Of a stretch of 64,000 bases of DNA, positions 36,398 through 48,310 are shown in pieces. Origin of the DNA: Rhytidiadelphus loreus (lineage: Eukaryota > Streptophyta > Bryopsida > Hypnales > Hylocomiaceae); assembly GCA_947034895.1 (NCBI GenBank), contig OX344762.1:16968760-17032759 (forward strand), written 5' to 3'. Numbering within the stretch: the stretch's first letter is position 1; each line of letters begins with the position of its first letter. The position numbers and the translations under genes were made by a program. The notes under the pieces were generated by a model. It saw only the letters and a list, made by a program, of their open reading frames with translations, was not told the origin of the DNA and ran no database searches.

Positions 36398-36673
36398 TTC
36401 CCCCGGTTTGCAGCTTCGCCCTCCTCGGCAGCAGCAGGCATGGCAGTTCCGTCCCACCCCTCGGCGCTTGCACCCGCACAATGTCCTGTTGTCCGGTGCA
36501 GACGTTGATTCTCCGCTGCTTCTTGACTTGTTTGGCGCCGTAGCTCCAGTAATTGCACCAAAGCTTCATTCTTTCGAGTGGTGCACGTTTTTTCAGCGAG
36601 TGGGGTTTTAGGGGTTTTGAGAGTGTAGTAAGCAGGTCTAAGCTTTCGTTTGGGGGAGGGTCGGGGGAGAGCG

Positions 36674-38350
36674 ATGGCCGGCTCGGAGAGCAAGAAGAAG
36701 CGGAAAGATAAGCCGCGCGAGGAGGATGTGGACGGAGCGACGAAGCAGGTGTTGGGCGACCCTGAGCAGGCGGAGACGGACTACTTGATCAAGCCGCAGT
36801 CGACGACGCCTCCGCTGGACACCTCGAAGTGGCCAATTTTGCTGAAGAATTACGACAAGCTGAACGTGCGGACGGGTCACTACACTCCTTTGCCGACGGG
36901 GCACACGCCGCTGAAGCGTCCGCTGCACGACTACGTGCGTTACGGCGTGATCAACTTGGACAAGCCTGCGAACCCTTCGTCGCACGAGGTGGTGGCTTGG
37001 ATTCGTCGCATGCTGCGGGTGGACAAGACGGGTCACAGCGGTACTTTGGATCCCAAGGTGACGGGCAGTTTGATTGTGTGCGTGGACCGCGCGACGCGTC
37101 TGGTGAAGGCTCAGCAGGGCGCGGGCAAGGAGTACGTTTGCGTGGCGCGTTTGCATTCCGCGGTGGAGTCCGTGGCGAAGGTGGCTCAGGCCATCGAAAC
37201 CCTAACCGGCGCTCTGTTTCAGCGTCCCCCGCTGATCTCTGCCGTGAAGCGTCAGCTGCGCATTCGCACCATCTACGAGAGCAAGTTGTTGGAGTACGAC
37301 GCGGAGCGTCACTTGGTTGTGTTTTGGGTGTCTTGCGAGGCCGGGACGTACATTCGGACGCTTTGCGTGCACTTGGGTCTTATTTTGGGCGTGGGCGGTC
37401 ACATGCAGGAGCTTCGTAGGGTTAGGTCTGGCATTTTGGGCGAGAAGGACAACCTTGTGACGATGCACGACGTTCTGGACGCGCAGTGGGTGTACGACAA
37501 CCACAAGGACGAGAGTTACTTGCGTCGCGTGATCATGCCTCTGGAGGTTCTTTTGACGAGCTACAAGCGTTGCGTGGTGAAGGACAGCGCGGTGAACGCT
37601 ATTTGCTACGGTGCGAAGTTGATGATTCCGGGTCTGTTGAGGTACGAGCAGGGCGTGGAGGTGGGCGAGGAAGTTGTTTTGATGACGACGAAGGGCGAGG
37701 CCATCGCAATTGGCGTGGCGCAGATGACCACTGCGGTGATGGCGACGTGCGACCACGGCGTGGTGGCGAAGGTGAAGAGAGTGGTGATGGAGAGGGACAC
37801 TTATCCGCGGAAGTGGGGTCTGGGTCCTCGTGCGAGCACGAAGAAGAAGATGATCAACGACGGTCTTCTGGACAAGCATGGGAAGCCGAACGAGAAGACG
37901 CCTGCGGAGTGGCTTCGCGTTCCCGTTTTCGATTCTGCGCCTGCGAAGAAACCCGAGCGTGTGGAGGAGGCCGCGGAGCCCGCGGAAGCCGCCTCCGGGG
38001 AAGCCACTCCCGCCAAGGAGAAGAAGGAGAAGAAGAGCAAAGCGGAGCCCTCGACTCCCGTCGTCGAAGTGGCTGAGAACGGTTCGAAGAGCGAGAAGAA
38101 GCGTTCTAAGGAAGCCGCTCCGAGTCCCGTTCAACAAACGCCTGAAGCTTCCCACAAGAAGAAGAAGGCGAAGAAGAGCGACGCGGAGGGCGAGTCCGCC
38201 GTCTCGAACGGCGAAGGCACGACGGAGAAGAAGAAGAAGAAGAAGAAGTCCTTGGACGTGGAGATGGAGGACGTTCCCGCTAGTGTAGAGAAGAGTGTAG
38301 AGAAGAGTGAGAAGAAGAAGAAGAAGAAATCCTCGGAAGCGGGTCAATAG
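36674..38350 (+). CDS. CBF5: Dyskerin/CBF5 rRNA pseudouridine synthase, right copy
   Basis: Intronless coding region of 558 residues, close to the length of plant dyskerin (Arabidopsis NAP57, about 565). It reads [20 protein letters not shown] at the start of the TruB domain, then [16 protein letters not shown] with catalytic Asp126, [12 protein letters not shown], and [15 protein letters not shown]. The PUA domain starts near [17 protein letters not shown], is followed by YPRKWGLGP, and the tail is highly basic. Together with NOP10, NHP2 and GAR1 homologues it would form H/ACA snoRNPs that pseudouridylate rRNA. The frame is open from a TTG 24 bases earlier, but the first ATG (context GCGATGGCC) is the likely start. 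All conserved parts are intact, so this copy should be functional. It lies head to head with the identical left copy 5.4 kb away. Confidence 0.96.
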   Translation: MAGSESKKKRKDKPREEDVDGATKQVLGDPEQAETDYLIKPQSTTPPLDTSKWPILLKNYDKLNVRTGHYTPLPTGHTPLKRPLHDYVRYGVINLDKPANPSSHEVVAWIRRMLRVDKTGHSGTLDPKVTGSLIVCVDRATRLVKAQQGAGKEYVCVARLHSAVESVAKVAQAIETLTGALFQRPPLISAVKRQLRIRTIYESKLLEYDAERHLVVFWVSCEAGTYIRTLCVHLGLILGVGGHMQELRRVRSGILGEKDNLVTMHDVLDAQWVYDNHKDESYLRRVIMPLEVLLTSYKRCVVKDSAVNAICYGAKLMIPGLLRYEQGVEVGEEVVLMTTKGEAIAIGVAQMTTAVMATCDHGVVAKVKRVVMERDTYPRKWGLGPRASTKKKMINDGLLDKHGKPNEKTPAEWLRVPVFDSAPAKKPERVEEAAEPAEAASGEATPAKEKKEKKSKAEPSTPVVEVAENGSKSEKKRSKEAAPSPVQQTPEASHKKKKAKKSDAEGESAVSNGEGTTEKKKKKKKSLDVEMEDVPASVEKSVEKSEKKKKKKSSEAGQ

Positions 38351-38410
38351 TGAGTTGATTTATTTTTCTTAGAGTTTCTTTTTAGTCTTTAACGTTATTT
38401 CTCGGTGCAG
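38350..38410 (+). other. Possible 3' UTR intron overlapping the stop codon
   Basis: GTGAGT begins at the G of the TAG stop, a T-rich tract follows, and GGTGCAG ends at 38410. Splicing would join CAATA to GATCC and so regenerate TAG; the protein is unchanged either way. This is a prediction from splice-site appearance only. Confidence 0.35.
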
Positions 38411-38903
38411 GATCCAGCTGGCCTTTGAATTTTGGTTCTGGGAATGATGAGGCAATTTTCAGACGGCGCCATCGGCATGGAATTGAGGGAGGTATCACAA
38501 GTGGTGATGTCGATCGTTAGCTTTTGAGACGGGGCTTTTCAGTATGTGTATTTTAGGTACTCGGGAGTCCCCGTTCGTCCCACTCCACTTGCTGGCCGTG
38601 CCTGCTGTGCATACCCTACTGTTACCGGCGGCTTTCCATCCCTCTGGGATTGTGTCGGCGTTGTCGTCCCGAGCTTTGGAGCTCTGGCTTTACGCTTGGA
38701 CGTGGTTTGACAGTCTTGAATCTCACCGTGGCGGCCGTGGTGAGATTATGATGTGATAAGTCGGCCACTCCGTTTTCACAGACACAAACAATTTACGAAC
38801 CTGTTTAATAAGGTGATTTTGAGCACTTCCTTCTCCGTCTGGAGTGAGCTCAGAAGAAGTTTACAGCGATCTGGGAACTGGGTGGTCCAGCTTGCAGGGT
38901 GTT

Positions 38904-40774
38904 TGGGTTAGTTGCTGAGGGCTAGAGTGTGAATGATTATGCACTCTGCAGTGATTCGATTTCGGAATTCTTTTGTGTGGTACTTTTAACGACCTGGACG
39001 ACGTGATTGTCATGATAATTTCCCGTGTATTGTAGTATTTTTGAGGCCGGAGGGAGTTACCAGATTCCGAAATATTATTGCTAACATCGGACTAAATTCC
39101 AAGACTGGTTCTTGACTTAATTGCAAATATTGGTTTGACGCTTCAGTCATCCGTTTTGATAGTACTCGGAGAAGGTGACTGGGCAGGCTTGCTTTCGATG
39201 TTTAATGGTTGATGTTAAAATTGCAATGATCTATTGTGAGGTTGTTTTTATTCTATCTTATCAAGATCGTATCTTGAAGACTTTGGACTTGCAATTTTTT
39301 TAGTTTTCTCCGGTTGTCTTGAGAGGTTTCTTCACTTGTATCTCATCGTTTAAAAACCTGTGATTAGTATGTGTATTAGCTGCATGTGCAGTGAGGCTGG
39401 GACTGCTAACCATTGAGTGACTGGTACATTAGTTTTAAGAACTCGCATTACATTTTATGGAGCTTCAGGCCCATTCCCACCTGGCGTTTGCAAACAGCGT
39501 GTGCTTAAAATTAAAACTTCAGCATTAAAAGGAAATCATTTTTTATTCCGGCAGTTCAGGATCGGAAGTATACCAATTGTTTCCTAAACAGGTGCTGTTC
39601 CCACATGGCTGGTATTTTATTGAGCAGTTACGAAACCTCACGGACCCCGGCACATCCGCTTAACGATATTGATCTGATGAACAGAAATGACCAAAATTCA
39701 AATTTTTGAAAGACTTCGAAAAGTAAAAAGACACTCTCCCAAATCCAAGGAATTGTAAAGCAATTCACGTATTGGAAATGCGGATGTTATAATTCAATTC
39801 CAAATCATGTTCTCCTTACATTGGGTGGAGAAATTGTTTTTATAATGAAATTCATTGTACATCATGAATCTTCAAAGGATATGGGACAATTTGAAGATGA
39901 GAGCTTGACCACTCATTGTGAAAACGTAGGAACTATGTGCAATGTAGAACTTCAAAACTCATGTAGGCATAGTAGAATAACTTTTTTCAAGAAACTACGA
40001 ACTAAGAAAAGTTGTTAAATGAAATCTTTTTTCACTTCCAAAAATCCGTTTGAAATTTCGAGCCTCCAATCAAAAGTTTGGGGTAAAATTTAATTTCAAA
40101 TCATGAGCTCTTTATAATGGGTGGAGAAATTAAAATGTCAACATGAATACCAATCACCAACTACAAAATGAGAATTATTATGAATTCACTGATGTGGTAA
40201 ATAACTTTGTAGGTAACACGGGAGGTAACATAATACTAAATATCATTCTCAATGCAATTTTCCTTCATGTGGCTCCTTGTCTTTTGTCAAAATACAAAAG
40301 TGCAATAAGAAAGTGCATTTTAAAAGGTCCTAAATCCAAAGCTTCTGGCTTGAGAGTTTAGAAATATAAGAGGTAGATGTTTTGGCAAGATGTTACATTA
40401 CCTTTGAAACAACCAATCCAATGTCTTATGTGGCATGTATATCAAATTCATGCATGAATTTATTAAAATTTAAATTGGAAAAAAGATACATGCATGAGAG
40501 TTAAACTTATCTCTTTTTCATTGTCACTAAGCTATGTGTACATGTAATCACCATGTATTACCTATTTAGCCAAAACTAGTTGGAATTTGGATGAAAAGAC
40601 TACATTCCGTGATTTTCTAATTGATTTTAGCGGTTGGAAGGAAAACCATGTTGAAGTGAACATAGAGAATTTTTACCCCATAATAGAGAGGTATTCACTT
40701 CTAAAGTTCATAATGATAAAACAACAACAATTAGTAATAGGGTCTCTTTCAAAAAAGATAATAAATAGATAAAT
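38904..40774. other. Intergenic, no gene recognised
   Basis: Two related blocks (about 39791-39840 and 40085-40135, sharing GGGTGGAGAAATT) suggest a diverged direct duplication. The short open frames at 39821 and 40143 have no recognisable motif. Confidence 0.4.
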
Positions 40775-40775
40775 A

Positions 40776-40899
40776 GTAGAAACATGGGCTACATAGATTT
40801 GGGAAACATGTTCCTGAAGACTTGAATCTAGTTTAGTTGGCCATGTGGATCTTCTCATGGGGCTTTTCACTAATCTATGTGGCCCATATTTCTACTAGT
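40776..40899. repeat. Small foldback MITE-like repeat
   Basis: TAGTAGAAACATGGGCTACA near the left faces its complement at the right (TGTGGCCCATATTTCTACTA). About 125 bp long. Target duplication unclear. Confidence 0.45.
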
Positions 40900-40946
40900 T
40901 GATAGAAGGCTATCCATAAATTAAGATTACATAGATTGCATATTAA

Positions 40947-41567
40947 CCCCTAAATATTTTTTTATGTTCAAAAATTGAGTTCAAAATTTTAGAATTTAAA
41001 AAACAAACAAACTTTGATTTTCATCCTTCAAAAGTTTATTTAAGTAGAAGTACATACAAGATTGAAATAAAAACTAACTTACTAATGATTCTTAGAAGGA
41101 ATTAAAAAGATACTAATCCCAATTATGAGATTGTTCTTAGAAAATAACTAAACCACTTGGAACATTTTTCTAATTTAATTGAAAATTGAGTTCAAAAATA
41201 AATTTTGTTAGTATTTTTTGGAAAAAGATGCTCAAATTTCTCCTGAAATACAAATCTCTTCATCACTTTTTCATCACTACTCCAACTAAAATGAACCCCA
41301 TCTTTCCGTATACACAAAAGTTTTTTTTTTGAAGATCAAATGTTTTCTAAATATTTGTAAATTTTGTAGATTTTTTTGTTCTACCTTGATGAACTCTATT
41401 TAAAGCAAAGTGTCACATAATTTTTGCTCCCAATCACCAATTGAAATAAAAATCATGTCCATATAAAACTAATGTATTTTTCTATCTTCAAAAACTCTAA
41501 TTAAAAATTGAGATCACATAACCCTACCAAAATACTCATTTATCTTCCAAGGGGACAATAGGTTTTT
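40947..41567 (-). repeat. Partial copy of the 0.9-kb TTAA family
   Basis: Starts with TTAA then CCCCTAAA, lacks the first ~450 bp of the family, then matches it (TTAAGTAGAAGTA block, GGGGACAATAGGT near the end). The right inverted end is lost. Confidence 0.6.
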
Positions 41568-42867
41568 CAACGATTGAATCATTATTCAATAGGGATTGTT
41601 AAGTTTGTCTTCTAGGTATTGTAATTTATTCTTTTGGTCCCTCCCTTTGCTTATAGGTTTCAACTATAAAATTCTCTTGCTTCAATCTTCCTTGTACTGT
41701 CCTTTTTTTTAATAGAATCATTTTCTCATCACTTGCACCTAAAATACAAAATAAGTAAATCTTATTGCAAATCACAATTTATATTAATCCTACAACACTA
41801 AACACTCCAAAAGTGACCAAAAAATGAATTTTTAGATCATTGCAAAAATGAAGAATGTACTTTTTGATTCATCAATTAGATCATTTTTGATAGAGTACCT
41901 TTGTGATAAGTTTCTCCTTTCTAGGATTAAAGATACCAAATAAGTGCACTTTGTGGATGAAATGATGAATTGAATTGCACTTCTTGTTGCACAAAGTCTA
42001 AAAACATGTTCCTCTGAATTCCTCTTTGAATTTTGTTCCTAACTATTTATTGGAGACTCCAAATCTCAAATGGATTTTTGGAAATCCAAGTTAGCTTAAT
42101 TTACCAACTTTTCCTCGTTCAAAGTTTTCTGAAAAAAATTATTTTACTATGCCTACATGAGGTCTAAAGTTCTACATTGAACACAATTCTTGCGTTTGAC
42201 TTCACTAGGTATGAGTGGTTGAGCTTCTACTAGTTTTCATTCAAATATCCCTCATGGATTGCTTAACCTCCCATCACCCTACTTGTATAAATAGATTGCC
42301 TATACCCCGCAATAAACTCACATTGATAGTGACATCCAAAATCATGTGAAGTGATATTTGGAAAAATCCAAGGTTTTGGATTTTTTCGAGTTGGATGGCT
42401 TGGATCCCCCTAGTTTCTGCCTTGGGCAGCCACCATTCTTATGTAATGGGCACTCGACCAGGCATGTTGATAAGAACGTCCACCAGCTGCTGAAATCTTT
42501 ATTTACTGAAGATTTCCAAGTTATTATTACGGACTACTTCCTCAGTGGTGGGACAGTGATACTTGGGCGATTAACCGCTTAATGAGCGCTCTTACGACGA
42601 TGCCACCTCGGCTGCCAAGTAGGTTCGGCAAAGAAGTAAGCACTCAGGTGGGAATGGTCGACAATTCACAGCTGATTTAATGCCACCTTAAGTCCAAGTG
42701 GGAACGGGCCTTTCGACTCTGAACCCTGATTGCTATTTACTCTACTCGAAAACCCTAACAGCCTAAACCCTAAATTTGTTTGGGTCTTTGGGGTTCTCAA
42801 TGATAGTCTTACGCAAAGGTAAACCAGCCTATAACAGGTAGAGTAACTGGTTTGCGTTGTTGACGTT
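41568..42867. other. Intergenic, no gene recognised
   Basis: The 74-residue frame at 42358-42582 starts only at TTG and has no known motif. Confidence 0.4.
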
Positions 42868-42876
42868 GTTGAAAAG

Positions 42877-44537
42877 GGCCAGGGTGAATTGACCCCCTCA
42901 TTGCCCCTCCAGGGCAAACTCTGGAATTTTTTATTTGCAAGGCTTAATTTTTTTTTGAAATTCTGAATTCATATTTGCAATTAGAGGCCCCAAATTACGG
43001 CCAGGGTGAATTGACCCCCTCATTGCCCCGAATGTGGATGGATGGGGGGATGAGGGCGCCCATTCCCTGTCCGTCCTCCTCCCCTCCGGCCCTACCTCCT
43101 CCCTGCGACCTTGCGACCTCCTGCTCCCTCCCGACCTTGCGACCTTCCTTCCTGCGGTCCTCCCTTCCTGGCGTCCTCCCTTCCGACCTCCGATCTGCAA
43201 TGCTTTTTCTCCTCCGAATGTTGATCTGCTTCGAATGTGAGCACAGAGCACAAATGTGATCACTGATTTTTTCCACATTGCTTCTTATCATGTGTGTTTA
43301 GATGACTGTTTTAGATGATTGTTTCATTTTGCATTGTTGGGGATCCTTTGAGACCTTGTCACTGTAAGCAGTTGCAGATATGAAAATGCATCGAATCTGA
43401 TTCTCCAAGGAGATGTCTTTGAATTTTGGGTTGAAATTCTGAAAATCGTTGAGAATGGCTACTCATTGTTCCAAACTAATGCAACTTGCTGCAACTTGCT
43501 GCAACTTGCTGCAACCTGCAAAATAATTCATGTAATGAAGTTTCAAGTTTCAAGCTTGTTCAAATGCTACTAAAACCCCACCAAATTGGTGAGGCGAAAG
43601 GTAATCCTTGTCAGAACCTGCAGATGGTAAGGAAAAAAAGTCCACCCTTTATTTATGCCTTTGAAAGTCCAGCAGATTATCCTGTTGGGATTGATTGCTG
43701 CTGGAAAACATGAAAAATGTGAGAAGCTCACAGATGGCCAGGGGTGTTGGGGGAACCAGCGTAATCGAAGCTCAGCAGAATAATTCAAGGGTGTAGTCTC
43801 CCTCGGTGTTTGGTGAGCCAAGGGACCAACTAATGGTCATGTTCCAGCATTCTTAATTGCGCGTCTCTTTGAAAAGGCTTGGCTCCTCCCCGTGAATGAC
43901 CTTCACTGCTAAGCACATTCTGTCCGCCAATTTGTGATAATCTGCTGATAGAAGTCCAATTTGATACTGAAGTGAAGTAACAGAAGCCGTATCAGTCTGT
44001 GCTTTGGTGGGGTTTTAGTAGCATTTGGTGAGAAAAAACTCCAAACTTCTACGAATCTCCAGATCCGAATTTTACGGAGCTTTGACAAGATCTCCTCGGT
44101 ACCACCAATACGCAAAAATCAAACAGTCATCTAAAACAGTCATCTAAACACACATGATATGATAAGAAGCATGTGGAGAAAATCAGAGATCACATTTGTG
44201 CTCTGTGCTCACATTCGAAGCAGATCAACATTCCGAGAAGGAGAAAAAACATTGCAGATCGGAGGTCGGAAGGGGAAGGTGGGAGGGAGGTCGCAAGGTC
44301 GGGAGGGAGCAGGAGGTCGTAAGGTCGTAGGGAGGAGGTAGGGCCGGAGGACGGACAGGGAATGAGCCCCTCATCCCCCTATCCATCCACATTTGGGGCA
44401 ACGAGGGGGTCAATTCACCCTGGCCCCAAATTACTTGAAGGAGATGCAAGAATTATCAAAAAATTGGCACAACATAGGGGGCTTTTTTTTCAAACCAACA
44501 TTGACCGGGGCAATGAGGGGGTCAATTCTCCTTGCGC
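42877..44537. mobile_element. MULE-like MITE (outer), split by a relative
   Basis: Ends GGCCAGGGTGAATTGACCCC and complement GCGCAAGGAGAATTGACCCC, flanked by the 9-bp direct repeat GTTGAAAAG (42868-42876 and 44538-44546), as in Mutator-like elements. Without the inner insertion it is only about 230 bp. Confidence 0.8.
42999..44425. mobile_element. MULE-like element (inner), 1427 bp
   Basis: Starts GGCCAGGGTGAATTGACCCC, and the right end is its complement. It is flanked by CCAAATTAC on both sides (42990-42998 and 44426-44434). Terminal inverted repeats run over 300 bp and are GC-rich (CCTCCCTTCC/GACCTTGCGACC runs). The ~780-bp interior has CAACTTGCTG tandem units (43483-43515) and a second small inverted pair (CTACTAAAACCCCACCAAA near 43568 and its complement near 44010). 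No transposase. The interior could include captured host DNA (Pack-MULE), which I cannot confirm. Confidence 0.8.
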
Positions 44538-44676
44538 GTTGAAAAGCTCAAATTTTTTCCCTTAGATACACAAATGTGAGAAATTAAGAGAACAATTGAA
44601 TATTTTTTTCTTCTTTTACAAAGTATGGATTAGTTACTCTGAAGTGTGCTGCCCTATTGGACTAAAACAGTGTATA

Positions 44677-45453
44677 AGGTGGGTACACCTAAAACCGGCA
44701 CAAATTGGGTTGTGGATTAATTGTAGGCTAATTAGTAAATACTGAATACAAGAGAACAAAGCAATATGTAGAAGAGGAAGTATTGCACAATCAATTTTCA
44801 GATTTTGACAAAAATGAGAGAATAGTAGGGGGATAAAGTTTTGACAATAGGGTTCTTAAAACCGCTTATAGGTTGCATTGAAAAAGAACGGTTACATTCA
44901 AAAGCCCCCTCTCAATGGTGTTAGAAATAATAGACACAAAGGTGTAATAGTGTTATTTATATTTATTAAATAAAACATTGCATGCTTGTAAACCCATGAT
45001 TCTATGTTCTTGTGTTCTGTGCGTCATATGAATTAACAAGAGGATTTAATAACATCTGTGACACATGCTTGAAATAACATGAAGAATGAGGATTTAATAA
45101 CATCTGCGACACATGCTTGAAATAACATGAAGGATGAGGATTTAATAACATCTGTGACACATGCTTGAAATAACATGAAGAATGAGGATTTAATAACACG
45201 AGGGTTTAATAGCATAAGCATATTTTTTTTGACATCTACCAAATCTTTACTAAAATCAGTAATAAATCCCTGTGTTATTAAATCCTTGTATTCTCTGAGT
45301 TAAGAAGCCAGTCACATGCCTCAAAATGGCCAATATTGCTTTTAAGAACTGCGAAAGACAAGGAGGTGCAATTTTCAGATTATACTAACACCATTTTGGG
45401 GCTTAAAGTAGATTGCGGTTTAAAGCACGGAGCTATTAAAGGTTTACCCACCT
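44677..45453. mobile_element. TA-flanked element with AGGTGGGTACACC ends
   Basis: The left end AGGTGGGTACACCT and the complement of the right end AGGTGGGTAAACCT are flanked by TA on both sides. It is related to the element at 61180-61755. It holds a 48-bp tandem repeat. No coding capacity. Confidence 0.65.
45041..45202. repeat. 48-bp tandem repeat, about 3.4 units
   Basis: AGGATTTAATAACATCTGTG starts at 45041, 45089 and 45137, and AGGATTTAATAACA at 45185. The repeated AACATCTG...ACATGCTTG units translate to the repetitive small frames on the minus strand. Confidence 0.85.
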
Positions 45454-45455
45454 TA

Positions 45456-46704
45456 GACTATTGCAAAACCATGGAGTACCTGTAATGGTTTTCTAAAGTA
45501 CTCACAGTATTTCTTAATGTGGTTCCTACATTTCTTTTCATGGTTGTGACATGAAGGAATAAAAAACCCACTTTTGAGAGAAATTTACAATGAAAAGGTA
45601 GAAGTTCCTAAAGCTTTCACTAATAACTTCATCATCATTGTGTTAGACATTGATTTTGGCCAATAACCAACCAATGAAGTCCCAATCTCATTTATTAGAA
45701 AAGGTTTGTCATGGTTTGATATATGATTGTAATGGGTCATTTCCTAAATGTTTGCATTGGGAAGTTTGCATGTCATTGACTAGGTCATTAGATTCTTGAT
45801 GTCTTCATCTACATTAGTGTTCATTCTTTTTTTTGACATGAGTTCAAGGTTGTTACCATAAAAGTTTATAATTATACCTTTTCCAAGTTGTTTACTGTAG
45901 CTAAATAGCTAATGTACCTTGTCAAGATTGGATCACAAAATGTGTTAATCAAGATTTTTCTTAGCTCAATTTGATTATTCATGGACACTTGAATTATGAA
46001 AATTCTATGAATATCATATTCTTCAGATTTGTGACAATAGTATTTTTCAAAAAATAGAATTAATCTATTTAATTATTGACTGAAATCTTTTGTCTTCCAT
46101 ATTGAAAAGCATCCATTTGAAAATGAATTTTTCTATAATTTTAGAAATTATTTTAGAAATACTGTTTATGAAGCTTCTATTTGTTTTTGTTTTTAAAGGA
46201 ATTTGGGGCATGAAATTGTCCATGTGTTTGAAGAAGAAAAAAAAATTGAGGTATAAGTCTACAACCAAATATGGTAGAGGTACCTATTTTTCATAACTTA
46301 AGCATTTCAACCTTTAGGATATGGAAAATTCATTGAGAAATTGAGCTCACTGTATGCAAACATAAGAATGAAAAAAAATGAAATCTTCTCGAAAATGAAA
46401 ATTTTATTCTATATAAATGTTGATTTTTCATTCTAGTCTCAAAGACTCACCTATTATTGTGAGCTTTGGCACTCCTTCCTAAGCAAGAAGGGAAGATAAA
46501 TGAGCGGATGAGAAGGTACAAATAGATAATCTTTTTCAATGAGCAATGCATCCAAATAGTGTCAACAATAGGTCAACCTATAAACATCTTAGGGAGTTTG
46601 TCATAAACAAATACCTCTACCTTAAATTTGGTTTCTGTTAGGCAAATTAACCATCTTACAACCATTCTTTTCTTGTAATTGAAAACACTTTCTACCATCT
46701 AAGC
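45456..46704. other. Intergenic, no gene recognised
   Basis: AT-rich, with overlapping short frames on both strands near 46065-46296 that are low complexity. Confidence 0.4.
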
Positions 46705-47423
46705 TTAATCCCTCAATGCCCAAGTTTTTCAAATTCTAGTGTCTACAAAACTTTGAAGTTAAATGAAACCTTATCAAATTACTATTTTTAATATTTAATA
46801 TTTTTCAAAAATTATTTTAGAAGTATAGTTTTAGCATCAAAAATTTGATTTTGAAAATGAATTACTATAATTTTTCTATTGAGGATTGTGTGCAGGGTGT
46901 CCATTGCAAATCTTGATTTTTTTATTGTTGAGGTCCCTTGGAAATGAGCCTTAAATACACTAAATGTTGGGGAGAAAATCACATTATAATTCATCTAAAA
47001 GAATTATAGAGTAGATTTTGAGAAGTCATAAAGTGCTTGGGGTTATGCATGTTATGTTCTTTAGCCTCATATGTTTTTGGTCAGCGGTGCTAGTTTGTGA
47101 GCCTGCGAGCGTGAGCCTGTGAGCTGTGAGCATGATTCTGCGAGCGTTAAGTTCAGAAATTTTAAGAACTATTAGAAAAGTTAACAATATTTCTAAAAAA
47201 AGAATATATCTAAATTTTTTTATCAAAATTTGTTGTTTTTAGTAAATTTTTGTATCAATTACTATAGATCTATTACCGTAAACCTATTACCGTGGATTTG
47301 TATAATTCAAATGAAAATTAGAATTTTCAATGTTGTTTAAAATAACAGAAGTAGACATTATGAAAATGATGAACTCAATTGATGTGAAAGATGAATGGAT
47401 ATGAAATTAGTTCATATAAAATA

Positions 47424-47980
47424 ATGATTGATTACTATCCTATAGCAACATGGGTCCCCTTAGGATTGAATAGTTGGTGGGAGGGTGCTAATAGATTTCT
47501 CTTAATGTATAGTTGTTGGACTTGTTTGAATTATAGAAAAAAATTTGTTGATAATAATTATTTTTATATCTAATGAATGATCTTTGTCACATTGAATTTT
47601 ATTTGGGTTGATGATTGTCTTGTAGCATCATGGATTCTCTCAAAGTCAATGGGAGGGTATAATACTTCCGTCTTGATTTGTAAGTTTGTAGACTTGTTTA
47701 GATTTTAGAAACAAAAATTTGTTAGTAGGATTTCATAATATGTAGAAATAGCTTAGGTGCACCAAATTTCATTTTTGGTGATCACTATTTTGTAGTAGTG
47801 TGGATCCTCTTGGGGTCGATAGAAGGTACCTATATTTCTGTCTTGATGTGCTAATACTTGGACTTGTTAAGATTTTAGAAGAAATTTTTTGGTTGATAGG
47901 GGATTATTTCTACAAGGATTGAGCCTAGTTAGACCAAATTGTTGATTAGTTGATCATTGTCCTCTTGTAGAACTTTTCAA
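47424..47980. repeat. ~180-bp degenerate tandem repeats
   Basis: Three to four diverged units containing TGATTG/TGATCATTGTC..GTAG, GGGTC(G/A)AT and GACTTGTT(T/A)AGATTTTAGAA blocks, inside the long-TIR element. Confidence 0.5.
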
Positions 47981-48017
47981 CACCAAAAAGAAGATTACGC
48001 ACTTAAAAAGCTCTAGT

Positions 48018-48310
48018 TGAGCTCTCCTCGGTGCCAAGGAAGCCCCCACCCAAGGAAAAAAAAAGTTTAAAATTTAAAAAAATTTAATTCTCCTCGTGGC
48101 CTGAAAACTCCCCTCGGCGCCGAGGCAAGTAATCTGGCCAAGAAAAAAAAAAAATAAAAAAAAAGTTTTTTTTTATTTTTTATTTTTAAAATGAATTTTT
48201 TATTCTCCTCGGCGCCGAGGAACTTCCCTCGGCTCCGAGGAGAGCCCAACTCAAAGTTCTCCTCGTAGCTAGGGGCCTCTCTCGGAGCCGAGAGGAGCCC
48301 AACTCTAAGA
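48018..48310. repeat. Cluster of CTCCTCGGCGCCGAGGA palindromes
   Basis: At least five GC-rich palindromic motifs (CTCCTCGGCGCCGAGGA and variants) lie within 300 bp of AT-rich DNA, separated by poly-A/T runs. They are internal to the element at 47082-48606. Confidence 0.6.

Larger units (their letters stand above)
36082..38903 (+). repeat. Right arm of the dyskerin inverted duplication
   Basis: Reverse complement of 29028-31849. The inner edge breaks within TAAGCTACC (36082) and the outer edge after GCAGGGTGTT (38903). I see no transposon end or target duplication at the edges. Confidence 0.95.

Noticed and set aside
36650..36673. Eight-residue N-terminal extension of dyskerin
   Set aside because: It begins at TTG; ATG 36674 is the first ATG and gives the expected basic N-terminus.
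37202..38347. 381-residue minus-strand frame over dyskerin (and its mirror at 29584-30729)
   Set aside because: It is the complement of the dyskerin coding frame and reads as Leu/His/Arg-rich low-complexity sequence; a shadow of a GC-rich gene.
45041..45202. CRISPR-like array
   Set aside because: The whole 48-bp unit repeats with no variable spacers, in plant DNA.
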